A stretch of 8,665 nt of DNA from an uncultured Flavobacteriia bacterium (GTDB lineage Bacteria > Bacteroidota > Bacteroidia > Flavobacteriales_D > Crocinitomicaceae): NCBI GenBank assembly GCA_903930085.1, contig CAIYXD010000573.1, forward strand, positions 1 to 8,665, written 5' to 3'. Every line of letters starts with the position of its first letter. Positions within the stretch are counted from its first letter, which is position 1. Below, piece after piece: positions 1 to 6,485 of this stretch. The translations under genes and the position numbers were made by a program. The notes under the pieces are model-generated. The model was not told the DNA's origin, made no database searches, and was given only the letters and a program-made list of their open reading frames with translations.

Positions 1-210
1 ATTGACAATAAAAAAGTTTCTTCTTACACCTTTGCGTTGAATTACTATTGGCTAATGGGAGATAATCGCTATAATTCCGCCGATTCTCGAATTTGGGGTT
101 TTGTTCCGGAAGACCATGTTGTAGGGCGCGCTTCTATGGTTTGGTTCTCTAAAAGTTCGGATCCATTAATTGGTATTCGTTGGGAAAGATTGTTTAAAAT
201 GATTCACTAA
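1..210 (+). CDS. lepB: Signal peptidase I, C-terminal part (5' end outside window)
   Basis: This is the last 69 codons of a type I signal peptidase, the inner-membrane serine protease that removes signal peptides from exported proteins. The frame is open from base 1 to the TAA at 208-210. Bases 58-99 encode GDNRYNSADSRIWG, which matches the conserved C-terminal box of the family (GDN, then S-x-DSR, then G), followed by VPEDHVVGRA, also typical. The catalytic Ser and Lys and the membrane anchor lie upstream and cannot be checked. The stop TAA shares its last A with the ATG of the next gene, which suggests one transcript with translational coupling. Identity rests on the signature box and is strong. 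It could be one of several signal peptidase paralogues. Confidence 0.93.
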   Translation: MDNKKVSSYTFALNYYWLMGDNRYNSADSRIWGFVPEDHVVGRASMVWFSKSSDPLIGIRWERLFKMIH

Positions 211-806
211 TGACATCTATTTTTCCGGTTGCCTATTTTGGAAATATTGCCTATTTCAGGGAATTGATTCAAGCAGAACATGGCATACTGGAAGTTAAAG
301 AACATTTTGTTAAGCAAACGCTGCGCACGCGATGTGAAATAGCTACCGCAAATGGATCGTTGCAATTAAATATTCCAGTTGTTCGAAAAAATGGTTCAAA
401 AACAGTTCTCGAAGCGATAGAAATTGCATACGATGCAGATTGGCGTAAATCACATTGGAAAGCTATTGAAAGTGCGTATGCCTCTGCCCCATTTTTTGAC
501 TACTACGGATCAGAAGTAGAAGAATTAATTTACGCCAAGGAAAAAAATCTTGTTAAATTTAATTTGAATTCTACACGACGTATTTTAAACTGGCTCGATA
601 TTTCAATTGAATTGAAAACTTCTGAAGAATACCTGCATTCAAATGAATTGCGTGACTTTCGAGGTTCTGACTTTTCCAATTCTACAGCAATTGCTTCCTA
701 TCATCAAGTTTTTAATTCAGCGGAAGAATTTAATCCGCACCTTTCTATTTTGGATGTCATTTTTTGTGAAGGTCCAATGGCAAGAAATTGGGTGGTTCCA
801 TTCTAA
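210..806 (+). CDS. WbqC-family protein
   Basis: This 198-residue protein resembles the WbqC family, named after a gene of O-antigen clusters; its biochemical role is unsettled. Visible family features are the N-terminal PVAYFGNIAYF (residues 6-16), the basic QTLRTRC stretch followed by a strand ending LNIPV (residues 37-57), the core SHWKAIESAYASAPFFDYY (residues 81-99), and the closing ILDVIFCEGP (about residues 179-188). Length is near the family norm of roughly 200-230 residues, so it looks intact. The ATG overlaps the lepB stop by one base (TAATG). From memory, lepB next to a WbqC gene is a common arrangement in Bacteroidota, so the link is probably conserved, but a functional link to signal peptidase is inference. 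No signal peptide is seen, so it is probably cytoplasmic. Confidence 0.85.
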   Translation: MTSIFPVAYFGNIAYFRELIQAEHGILEVKEHFVKQTLRTRCEIATANGSLQLNIPVVRKNGSKTVLEAIEIAYDADWRKSHWKAIESAYASAPFFDYYGSEVEELIYAKEKNLVKFNLNSTRRILNWLDISIELKTSEEYLHSNELRDFRGSDFSNSTAIASYHQVFNSAEEFNPHLSILDVIFCEGPMARNWVVPF

Positions 807-841
807 TTTAATTTCAAATGGCGTACATGTAAAAAAGGCAG

Positions 842-854
842 AGATTATTAATCT
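842..854. repeat. Short perfect palindrome upstream of the hydrolase promoter
   Basis: AGATTATTAATCT is a perfect inverted repeat with 6-base arms around one central T. It sits between the WbqC stop and the promoter-like site of the next gene. It could be an operator half or part of a weak hairpin (CAGA at 839-842 also pairs with TCTG at 852-855), but AT-rich palindromes of this size also arise by chance. Confidence 0.3.
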
Positions 855-869
855 GAATTTTACATTGAC

Positions 870-903
870 TTGGTTTACCGTACGAAGCAAAACTCTATAT
901 TTG
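870..903 (+). promoter_or_regulatory. Putative Bacteroidota-type promoter of the secreted hydrolase gene
   Basis: TATATTTG at 896-903 matches the Bacteroidota -7 consensus TAnnTTTG exactly. A TTG at 870-872 could serve as the -33 element with a 23-base spacer, at the long end of the accepted range. Transcription would begin near 909, a few bases before the ATG at 918. This implies the hydrolase gene is a separate transcription unit from lepB-wbqC. The call rests on the motif alone. Confidence 0.45.
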
Positions 904-917
904 TCCAAAAAAAACCT

Positions 918-1886
918 ATGAAATATATCTTCCTTTGTTTTCTCGTAATCTTCTTCGGAATAAATTTATTTTCCCAAAAAACAAGAAGTATTGCTTTTTA
1001 TAACGTGGAAAATTTATTCGATACAATCGATGGTTTGAACGACGATGCTGAATTTTTACCAGCTGGAAAAAACAATTGGACTTCCGCAAGATATACTGAA
1101 AAAATTCAGCACATCAACAAAGTAATTAATGAACTGAACAAACCTATGTTCATCGGTATGTGTGAAATTGAGAACGCAAAAGTGGTTAGAGATGTGAAAA
1201 ACAATTCTTCCAAATTAAACAACTTCGGACTTCTACACTATGAAAGTTCGGATGCCCGTGGAATCGATGTTGCATTACTTTACGATAGCTCTTATTTGAA
1301 ACTTGCGCAATCTGGGTTCATTCGATTTGCTTTACCTGGTGAAAATTCGCGTGCAACTCGGGATATTTTATGGGGAAAATTTGCGGCAAAAAAAGATACA
1401 ATTATCGCAATGGTTAACCATTGGCCTAGTCGCAGCGGAGGACAAGAAACAAGTGAAGCAAATAGATTGGAAGCTGCAAAAAACGCACGAAAATTCATCG
1501 ATTCCCTACTCGCAGTTTCTCCAGATTATAAAATTGTTTTTATGGGTGATTTGAACGATCATCCGACCGACAAAGCGCCACTTTTGGTAGCAGAAAAGCT
1601 TCAGCCACAAATTGTTCCTTCGTCTGGAAGTTTTGGCGGAACGTATAATTACAAGTCGGAGTGGAATATTTTAGACCATATTATGGTTTCACCCGGAATG
1701 AGCAAGAAAAGTTGTTTTGCACGAAAAATTAGTTTGGTTCCGAATTCAGGGAAGATTCATTCTTTTGATTATTTACTAGAAGAATACAAAGGACAAACTG
1801 TTCCATTTAGAACTTATGGCGGTTCAAAATACTTGGGCGGTTATTCGGATCACTTGCCAGTTTCCATTGAAGTTTCTGTGCCGTAA
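918..1886 (+). CDS. Secreted endonuclease/exonuclease/phosphatase-family hydrolase
   Basis: The protein has 322 residues and belongs to the metal-dependent endonuclease/exonuclease/phosphatase fold (DNase I-like), which cleaves phosphodiester or phosphomonoester bonds. Residues 1-20 form a signal peptide ending in LFSQ, so the product is exported. Conserved motifs appear in order: FYNVENLFD (27-35, metal-site Asn29), CEIEN (82-86, Glu84), RGIDVALLYD (114-123), VNHWPSR (166-172, catalytic His168), GDLND (210-214), LDHIMVS (252-258) and SDHLPV (310-315, Asp311 and His312). All expected active-site residues are present. The start at 918 was chosen over an in-frame ATG at 870 because only 918 places the signal peptide at the N-terminus, and because the promoter-like site ends at 903. 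Substrate is unknown; an extracellular or periplasmic nuclease is likely, a lipid or sugar phosphatase possible. Its last 37 bp overlap the convergent gene. Confidence 0.9.
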   Translation: MKYIFLCFLVIFFGINLFSQKTRSIAFYNVENLFDTIDGLNDDAEFLPAGKNNWTSARYTEKIQHINKVINELNKPMFIGMCEIENAKVVRDVKNNSSKLNNFGLLHYESSDARGIDVALLYDSSYLKLAQSGFIRFALPGENSRATRDILWGKFAAKKDTIIAMVNHWPSRSGGQETSEANRLEAAKNARKFIDSLLAVSPDYKIVFMGDLNDHPTDKAPLLVAEKLQPQIVPSSGSFGGTYNYKSEWNILDHIMVSPGMSKKSCFARKISLVPNSGKIHSFDYLLEEYKGQTVPFRTYGGSKYLGGYSDHLPVSIEVSVP

Positions 1887-3238
1887 AGCACCGCAGCTTT
1901 TTTGAAATCATACGGTAGGCGCTCCTTGTACAAAAATTTCTTTTGTGTTGATTCGAATGGTCGGTAGACATAGTAAACAAAGTTATTGTGCACTTCTAAC
2001 TTATCGATATAGCGAAATTCAAGTTTAACTTTTTCCTTTATTTCTCCCGTTTTTGTGTCAATTAATCCGAGAAAAGTAAATCCTGCTTTGTCGTAAACGG
2101 CATATATTTCGCCAGTTATTCTATCTTGAATAAGTTGTTTAATCCAACCGCTTGCTTTTGGCTGGTAATGGTGGTAAATTGCAATACTATCCATTTTTTC
2201 TCCTCGCCCATCGAACACAAGCAACTTGTCCGTATAATAATCAAATACAAAAATTGAATCGTTTCGGTAAAACAAAGGAGCATAGAGCTCTTTGTAGTAA
2301 ATGGATTGCGTAAAGAAATTCGCTCCAACCCAGATTTCTGCATCTACACCAGTTTCGATTTCCTTATTTTTAGCCCATAATTTTGTTCGAACATCCACCC
2401 ATTTGTATTCTGAGCGGTATAATTCCATCATCAAATCATCTTTAATTTCCACAATTTTAAGGTAGGTCGAATCTTCCTGATCGTAGGCGTAATAATCGAA
2501 AGCCGGATAATCTTTTTTGAAATTAGAAAAGAACATTTTCGATTTATTTGTGTCTAAAATTGGTGCAAGGTATTTGAAAAAATAATTCTTTTCCAAGGTT
2601 GAAATTCCAATTCGTTCTTTGTTCAGATGGATACCAAAAACATTTTCTTTGCATACGATGTGCGTATTCCCGCGGTAATCGTGCACCAATTCTTCCGCAA
2701 TTCCAGGGACGCTGAACGAATTTAAAACTTCCAAACCATCATACAAAAGCAGTTCGCAGCCTTTTTTCAATTGTTTTGGATAGGTCAGTAAAATTAATTT
2801 TCCATCCCGCTGAATCTCGAAATCTGCCACACTTAATCGGTTCGATTCGAAAACGGTATCTGGAACACCGGGAGATTTCACGACAATTTCTTTTAAAAAC
2901 TGACTTTTAATTGGAATTAAATCTACACTAATAGTTAGAGAATCCGATGTTTTACTGCTGATTTTTCTCGTTGCAGAAAAAGGTTCATATACGGGATGGT
3001 TCAGTGAAAATAGTAGTAGGGAATTCTGCGGGATTTTTAGCGCAATTTTACCTTTGGAAGAAGATTTCGCATACAAAGTTGTTTGTCCAAACACAAAAGT
3101 TCCTTGCACATTTTGAACCGCTTCATGGTACGTTTTATCTTGCAGCTCAAAAATTACAGTTACACTGTCTGATTGCGAATAGACAGAGGAAAACACCAGA
3201 AAGGAAGCAATTACAGTAATTAAATAGTGATAGCGCAT
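1850..3238 (-). CDS. Secreted protein of unknown function, Ig-like N-domain plus beta-propeller-like region
   Basis: I do not recognise this 462-residue protein as a named family. Residues 1-22 form a clear signal peptide (basic start, hydrophobic core, ending VYSQ), so it is exported. Residues about 24-110 are strand-rich and resemble the carboxypeptidase-regulatory-like Ig fold often found at the N-terminus of Bacteroidota surface proteins. A linker follows (LKEIVVKSPGVPDTVF, 115-130) of the sort that follows such domains. From about 140 onward there are repeated strand pairs with turns such as RDGKLILLTYP, DKLLVFDGRGEKMDSI and DRITGEIYAVYD, which suggests a beta-propeller. No TonB plug or barrel, catalytic motif or C-terminal sorting domain is visible. 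The start at 3238 fits the signal peptide. A one-mismatch -7 box (TTAATTTG, 3268 to 3261) lies upstream without a good -33. The 3' end overlaps the convergent hydrolase gene. Confidence 0.8.
   Translation of the reverse strand: MRYHYLITVIASFLVFSSVYSQSDSVTVIFELQDKTYHEAVQNVQGTFVFGQTTLYAKSSSKGKIALKIPQNSLLLFSLNHPVYEPFSATRKISSKTSDSLTISVDLIPIKSQFLKEIVVKSPGVPDTVFESNRLSVADFEIQRDGKLILLTYPKQLKKGCELLLYDGLEVLNSFSVPGIAEELVHDYRGNTHIVCKENVFGIHLNKERIGISTLEKNYFFKYLAPILDTNKSKMFFSNFKKDYPAFDYYAYDQEDSTYLKIVEIKDDLMMELYRSEYKWVDVRTKLWAKNKEIETGVDAEIWVGANFFTQSIYYKELYAPLFYRNDSIFVFDYYTDKLLVFDGRGEKMDSIAIYHHYQPKASGWIKQLIQDRITGEIYAVYDKAGFTFLGLIDTKTGEIKEKVKLEFRYIDKLEVHNNFVYYVYRPFESTQKKFLYKERLPYDFKKAAVLYGTETSMETGK
1885..1903 (+). 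terminator. Weak candidate terminator after the hydrolase gene
   Basis: AAAGC (1885-1889) can pair with GCTTT (1896-1900) around a six-base loop, and a run of six T (1898-1903) ends the element. The stem is only 5 bp and shares bases with both the stop codon and the T run. A competing GTGC/GCAC pairing (1878-1881 with 1888-1891) exists. It lies inside the coding end of the convergent gene. Function is uncertain. Confidence 0.25.
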
Positions 3239-3280
3239 GTTTCGTTTTTAGTTTGAGATGCAAATTAAACAAAATTCCAT

Positions 3281-3314
3281 AAAAAAAGGCCTCTCAAAAA
3301 TTGGAGAAGCCTTT
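3281..3314 (-). terminator. Rho-independent terminator of ilvE
   Basis: Read on the minus strand, AAAGGCTTCTC (3314 to 3304) pairs with GAGAGGCCTTT (3295 to 3285) as an 11-bp stem with one T-G wobble and an 8-base loop, followed by a run of seven T (3287 to 3281). It begins 20 bases after the ilvE stop. The plus-strand side lacks a T run, so it acts only on minus-strand transcription and separates ilvE from the downstream gene. Confidence 0.85.
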
Positions 3315-3333
3315 ATTCTATATGGAAAATGAA

Positions 3334-4404
3334 TTACACTTTTAAGCACCAGCCGAAAGCATCTTCTACTTTGCCTGCTTTTAAGTCATCCAAGTATGTT
3401 CTAATTTTTATAGATATGGTATGGGTTTCTACCGGAGGTAATTCTAAAATCTCATCTCGGTAACCAATTTTTGCAATGGAAGCGATTGTTGCAGCCGTTC
3501 CTGCTCCGAAAGCCTCTTGTAAACTGCCATTTTTCGCAGCGGTTACAATTTCTTCTACCGTTACTTTGCGCTCTTCAACCGGAATACCCCAGCTTTTTGC
3601 GATTTCAACAACCGAACGTTTTGTTACTCCGCGCAAAATTGTATCGGACTCTTCAGACGGCGTCACAAGCGTTCCATTGATAACGAAAACAATATTCATC
3701 GTTCCGGACTCTTCAATGTATTTGTGTTCTTTTCCGTCTGTCCAAACCAATTGGTGGAAACCTTTCATTTGCCCTTGTTTTGCTGGATACAAAGAAGCGC
3801 CATAGTTACCTGCCGTTTTCGCACGTCCAACACCTCCAACAGAAGCACGCGTATAAAACTCTTCAATTTTTACATTTACAGGTTCTGAATAGTAAGCGCC
3901 TACCGGACACGTGAAAATCATGAATTTGTAGGTTTCGGATGGTTTGATTCCAATAAATTCATCCGTAGCAAATAAAAATGGTCGAATGTATAAGGAAAAA
4001 CCTTCTCTATTTGGAATCCAATCTTTGTCTACCTCCACTAACTTGCGCACCAATTCAATGAACATTTCCTCCGGAATAATTGGCATGCACATTCTTTCAG
4101 AAGATTCGATGAATCGTTTTGCATTCATATCTGGACGAAAAATCAAGACATCTCCTGCTTCCGTTTTATTTGCTTTCATTCCCTCAAAGATCGACTGTCC
4201 ATAATGGATTGCCGAAGTTGCAGGATGAATTGAAATATTTCCAAATGGAAGAATTTCTGGTTGTTGCCAAGCCCCATCCGCATATTCCATTACCAGCATA
4301 TGATCCGAAAAAATCTTTCCGAATGGTAAATTATTCCAATCTACGGATTCAAGCAGTGAATGGGAAGTTGGCGTAATTTTAACTGTAAGCATGTCTTGTA
4401 ACAT
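3334..4404 (-). CDS. ilvE: Branched-chain amino acid aminotransferase
   Basis: This 356-residue, PLP-dependent, fold-type IV aminotransferase interconverts leucine, isoleucine and valine with their 2-oxo acids using glutamate/2-oxoglutarate in the cytoplasm. The sequence is of the longer type resembling eukaryotic mitochondrial BCAT rather than the roughly 310-residue E. coli enzyme. Visible signatures are the N-terminal HYGQSIFEGMKA (67-78), the PLP-lysine region GRAKTAGNYGASLYPA with Lys196 (193-208), EESGTMN with Glu232 expected to contact the pyridine nitrogen (231-237), and ILRGVTKRSV (256-265) plus FGAGTAA (299-305) as phosphate-binding elements. The frame is open 68 codons further upstream, but that stretch is unlike the family and crosses the recQ promoter, so ATG 4404 is preferred. 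ATG 4392 (four residues shorter) is equally possible in sequence terms. It is transcribed divergently from recQ and ends at a strong terminator. Confidence 0.95.
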   Translation of the reverse strand: MLQDMLTVKITPTSHSLLESVDWNNLPFGKIFSDHMLVMEYADGAWQQPEILPFGNISIHPATSAIHYGQSIFEGMKANKTEAGDVLIFRPDMNAKRFIESSERMCMPIIPEEMFIELVRKLVEVDKDWIPNREGFSLYIRPFLFATDEFIGIKPSETYKFMIFTCPVGAYYSEPVNVKIEEFYTRASVGGVGRAKTAGNYGASLYPAKQGQMKGFHQLVWTDGKEHKYIEESGTMNIVFVINGTLVTPSEESDTILRGVTKRSVVEIAKSWGIPVEERKVTVEEIVTAAKNGSLQEAFGAGTAATIASIAKIGYRDEILELPPVETHTISIKIRTYLDDLKAGKVEDAFGWCLKV

Positions 4405-4449
4405 AATGTATATTTCTTGCTGCGAATATAAGTAGAATGATTGAGCATA

Positions 4450-4478
4450 CAAAGTATAGATATATTGATTCCTACAAA
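4450..4478 (-). promoter_or_regulatory. Putative ilvE promoter
   Basis: On the minus strand, TTTG (4478 to 4475) is followed after 17 bases by ATACTTTG (4457 to 4450), which keeps the TTTG core of the -7 box but has AT rather than TA at its first two positions. Transcription would start near 4444, giving a leader of about 40 bases before ATG 4404. No leader peptide or attenuator is visible in so short a leader. Confidence 0.35.
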
Positions 4479-4496
4479 TTAATTTCTTTATTTTTG
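4465..4496 (+). promoter_or_regulatory. Putative recQ promoter
   Basis: TATTTTTG (4489-4496) matches the Bacteroidota -7 consensus TAnnTTTG exactly, with TTG at 4465-4467 as a -33 candidate and a 21-base spacer. Transcription would start around 4502, which argues for translation from ATG 4513 rather than the TTG at 4501. It overlaps the putative divergent ilvE promoter, so the two RNA polymerase sites may compete. Confidence 0.5.
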
Positions 4497-4512
4497 ACAG
4501 TTGAACGGAAGA

Positions 4513-6396
4513 ATGGATAAAAGTCGCGAAATAGTAAAAAAGTATTGGGGTTTTGACCGATTTCGTCCGATGCAGGAAGAAATTGTAGATGCTGTCATTT
4601 ATGGTCACGACACACTAGCGTTGTTGCCTACAGGTGGCGGGAAATCACTTTGCTTTCAAGTTCCAGGAATTGCAAGAGAAGGAATCACCTTGGTTATTTC
4701 GCCATTGATAGCGTTGATGCAGGACCAAGTTGCGAATTTGCAATCAAAAGGAATCCGTGCTAAGTCAATCATAAGCGGAATGAGTCACCGGGAAATGGAC
4801 ATTACGCTAGACAATGCCCGCTTTGGCGGCTTGGATTTTTTGTATACATCGCCGGAACGCATTCAATCCAAATTGTTTATGGAACGCTTCAAAGGAATGA
4901 ATGTTGGGCTAATAGTAGTCGACGAAGCGCATTGTATTTCAGAATGGGGGCATGATTTTCGACCTGCTTTTAAAGAAATCTATAAATTACGTGAAATCCA
5001 TCCGGATGTTCCGATTATTGCGCTGACAGCGACTGCCACGGATAAAGTAAGAGCAGATATTTTAAAACAATTACAGTTAAAAAGCCCGAAAATATTTGAA
5101 GCTTCCTTTGAACGATCTAATTTAAGCTACGAAACACAAGAGTCTGAAAATAAATTAGTTGCAATTGTAAACTATTGTAAGTCACACGATGATTTGTGTG
5201 GAATTGTCTATTGTCAAACGCGTAAAAGTGTGAAGGATGTTGCCCGTATACTCCAAGCCAATCGAATTAGTGTTGGGGTTTACCATGGCGGAATGACAAA
5301 GGAAGATCGGCAACGCATGCTGAAAGATTGGTTAAACGACAAAATAAAAGTGATGGTTTCCACCAACGCCTTTGGAATGGGAATCGACAAACCAGATGTT
5401 CGCTTTGTTTTGCATTATGAATTTCCGCCAACGTTAGAAGCTTATTTTCAGGAAGCTGGCCGAGCGGGTCGTGATGGGAAAGAATCCCGCGCAATTGTAT
5501 TTTGGGAAAAACAAGATCTAACTGCCTTACAGGAACGCATAAAGCAGCAGTTCCCTGAGATTACAACTATAAAAACAACGTATCGTGCTGTGTGTAATTT
5601 TCTGAAAATTGCAATTGGTTCAGGAAAGGACGAATCCTATCCTTTCGAGATTGCTAAATTGTGTAGCGCATTTCAGTTAAATCCTCTGCAGGCATACAAT
5701 TCGCTGAAAATACTGGAAATGAACAATGATTTGGTGTTTTCAGAAGGCGTTTTTCATCCAACAAAAGTGAAGTACGCTATAGGAAATAAAGAACTCTATA
5801 ATTTTCAGATCCAGCATTCAAAATTTCTAGGACTAACAACCTTACTTTCCAGAAGTTATGCCGGGATTTTTGAGCAGTATTTTGAAATTCACGAAAAAGA
5901 ATTCTGCACACGGCTCGCAATCAATACGATGGAATTGGAAAACCAATTGAAGCAACTGGAAAAATATGGCGTTCTAGATATCTCTTGGAAGAGTTCACTT
6001 CCTACTGTAACATTAACCCACGAGCGCTTGCCGGACGATTACCTTTCCATTTCTGCCGAAGTATATACTTACCGAAAACAAAATGCGGAACTAAAACTAG
6101 AAAAAGCGCTCCAATTTATCGAACTACCAATTTGTAGATCAGTTCAATTATTAAAGTATTTCGGACAAGAATCCGAGCCGTGTGGAAAATGCGATGTGTG
6201 CAAAAACAATTCTAAAACGACCTACAGAACAAAAGAATTGAAAGAAATTTTAATGCCATTTTTGCAAAACATGCAAACCATAGAGGATTGCACAGATAAA
6301 ACAAACGCTAGCAGCGAGCAGATAAAAAAGGCTTTGAAGGAATTGATTTTAGAAGAAAAAATTGAAGCTTTTGATGGGAAATTCAAAGTTAAATAA
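4513..6396 (+). CDS. recQ: ATP-dependent DNA helicase RecQ (Bacteroidota form)
   Basis: The protein has 627 residues and is a superfamily 2, 3'-to-5' DNA helicase acting in recombination and replication-fork repair. Motif 0 (GFDRFRPMQ, 13-21), Walker A (TGGGKS, Lys44), the DEAH box (137-140) with the RecQ aromatic loop SEWGHDFRPAF (143-153), LTATA (171-175) and QEAGRAGRDG (313-322) give a complete helicase core. The four-Cys zinc motif, C-X15-C-X2-C-X2-C at Cys541, 557, 560 and 563, comes about 200 residues later than in E. coli RecQ, after a helical region likely to hold a winged helix. This layout is, from memory, usual for the roughly 630-residue RecQ of Bacteroidota. No HRDC domain is visible; a short helical C-terminus follows the zinc site. 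ATG 4513 is preferred over TTG 4501 because of the promoter position. No clear terminator follows. Confidence 0.96.
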   Translation: MDKSREIVKKYWGFDRFRPMQEEIVDAVIYGHDTLALLPTGGGKSLCFQVPGIAREGITLVISPLIALMQDQVANLQSKGIRAKSIISGMSHREMDITLDNARFGGLDFLYTSPERIQSKLFMERFKGMNVGLIVVDEAHCISEWGHDFRPAFKEIYKLREIHPDVPIIALTATATDKVRADILKQLQLKSPKIFEASFERSNLSYETQESENKLVAIVNYCKSHDDLCGIVYCQTRKSVKDVARILQANRISVGVYHGGMTKEDRQRMLKDWLNDKIKVMVSTNAFGMGIDKPDVRFVLHYEFPPTLEAYFQEAGRAGRDGKESRAIVFWEKQDLTALQERIKQQFPEITTIKTTYRAVCNFLKIAIGSGKDESYPFEIAKLCSAFQLNPLQAYNSLKILEMNNDLVFSEGVFHPTKVKYAIGNKELYNFQIQHSKFLGLTTLLSRSYAGIFEQYFEIHEKEFCTRLAINTMELENQLKQLEKYGVLDISWKSSLPTVTLTHERLPDDYLSISAEVYTYRKQNAELKLEKALQFIELPICRSVQLLKYFGQESEPCGKCDVCKNNSKTTYRTKELKEILMPFLQNMQTIEDCTDKTNASSEQIKKALKELILEEKIEAFDGKFKVK

Positions 6397-6429
6397 GAAT
6401 ATTAGTACAGTTTAATTGAACAGCTCCAC

Positions 6430-6475
6430 TCTCCATTACATTTCTCCATTATATTTTTTTGAAAGCTGACTTTCA
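6430..6475. repeat. Convergent intergenic spacer: small direct repeat and hairpin
   Basis: The 89-bp gap between recQ and the convergent regulator holds two copies of TCTCCATTA (6430-6438 and 6443-6451) and a perfect hairpin TGAAAG-CTGA-CTTTCA (6460-6475). Seven T (6454-6460) run into the hairpin's 5' side on the plus strand, so neither strand shows the classic stem followed by a T run. It may still limit transcription from both sides, but it is not a standard intrinsic terminator. Confidence 0.35.
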
Positions 6476-6485
6476 GAAACCAAAC

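Noticed and set aside
870..917. N-terminal extension of the secreted hydrolase from ATG 870
   Set aside because: It would bury the signal peptide 16 residues inside the protein and would cover the promoter-like site at 896-903.
643..921. Open frame of 92 codons overlapping the WbqC gene and the following spacer
   Set aside because: It largely reads the WbqC gene out of frame and has a composition typical of a chance frame.
3476..3805. Open frame of about 109 codons antisense to ilvE
   Set aside because: It is a shadow of a well-conserved aminotransferase gene, with no recognisable motif and no promoter-like site.
4501..4512. TTG start four codons upstream for recQ
   Set aside because: It lies at the expected transcription start, leaving no leader; ATG 4513 is the more usual codon and the family alignment begins after it.
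4405..4608. 68-residue N-terminal extension of the aminotransferase
   Set aside because: The extra sequence is unlike the family and would overlap the recQ promoter and start on the opposite strand.
6402..6409. ATTAGTAC near the recQ 3' end as a further copy of the TTAnTAA operator
   Set aside because: It matches only 7 of 8 bases, is not palindromic, and sits downstream of recQ away from any promoter.
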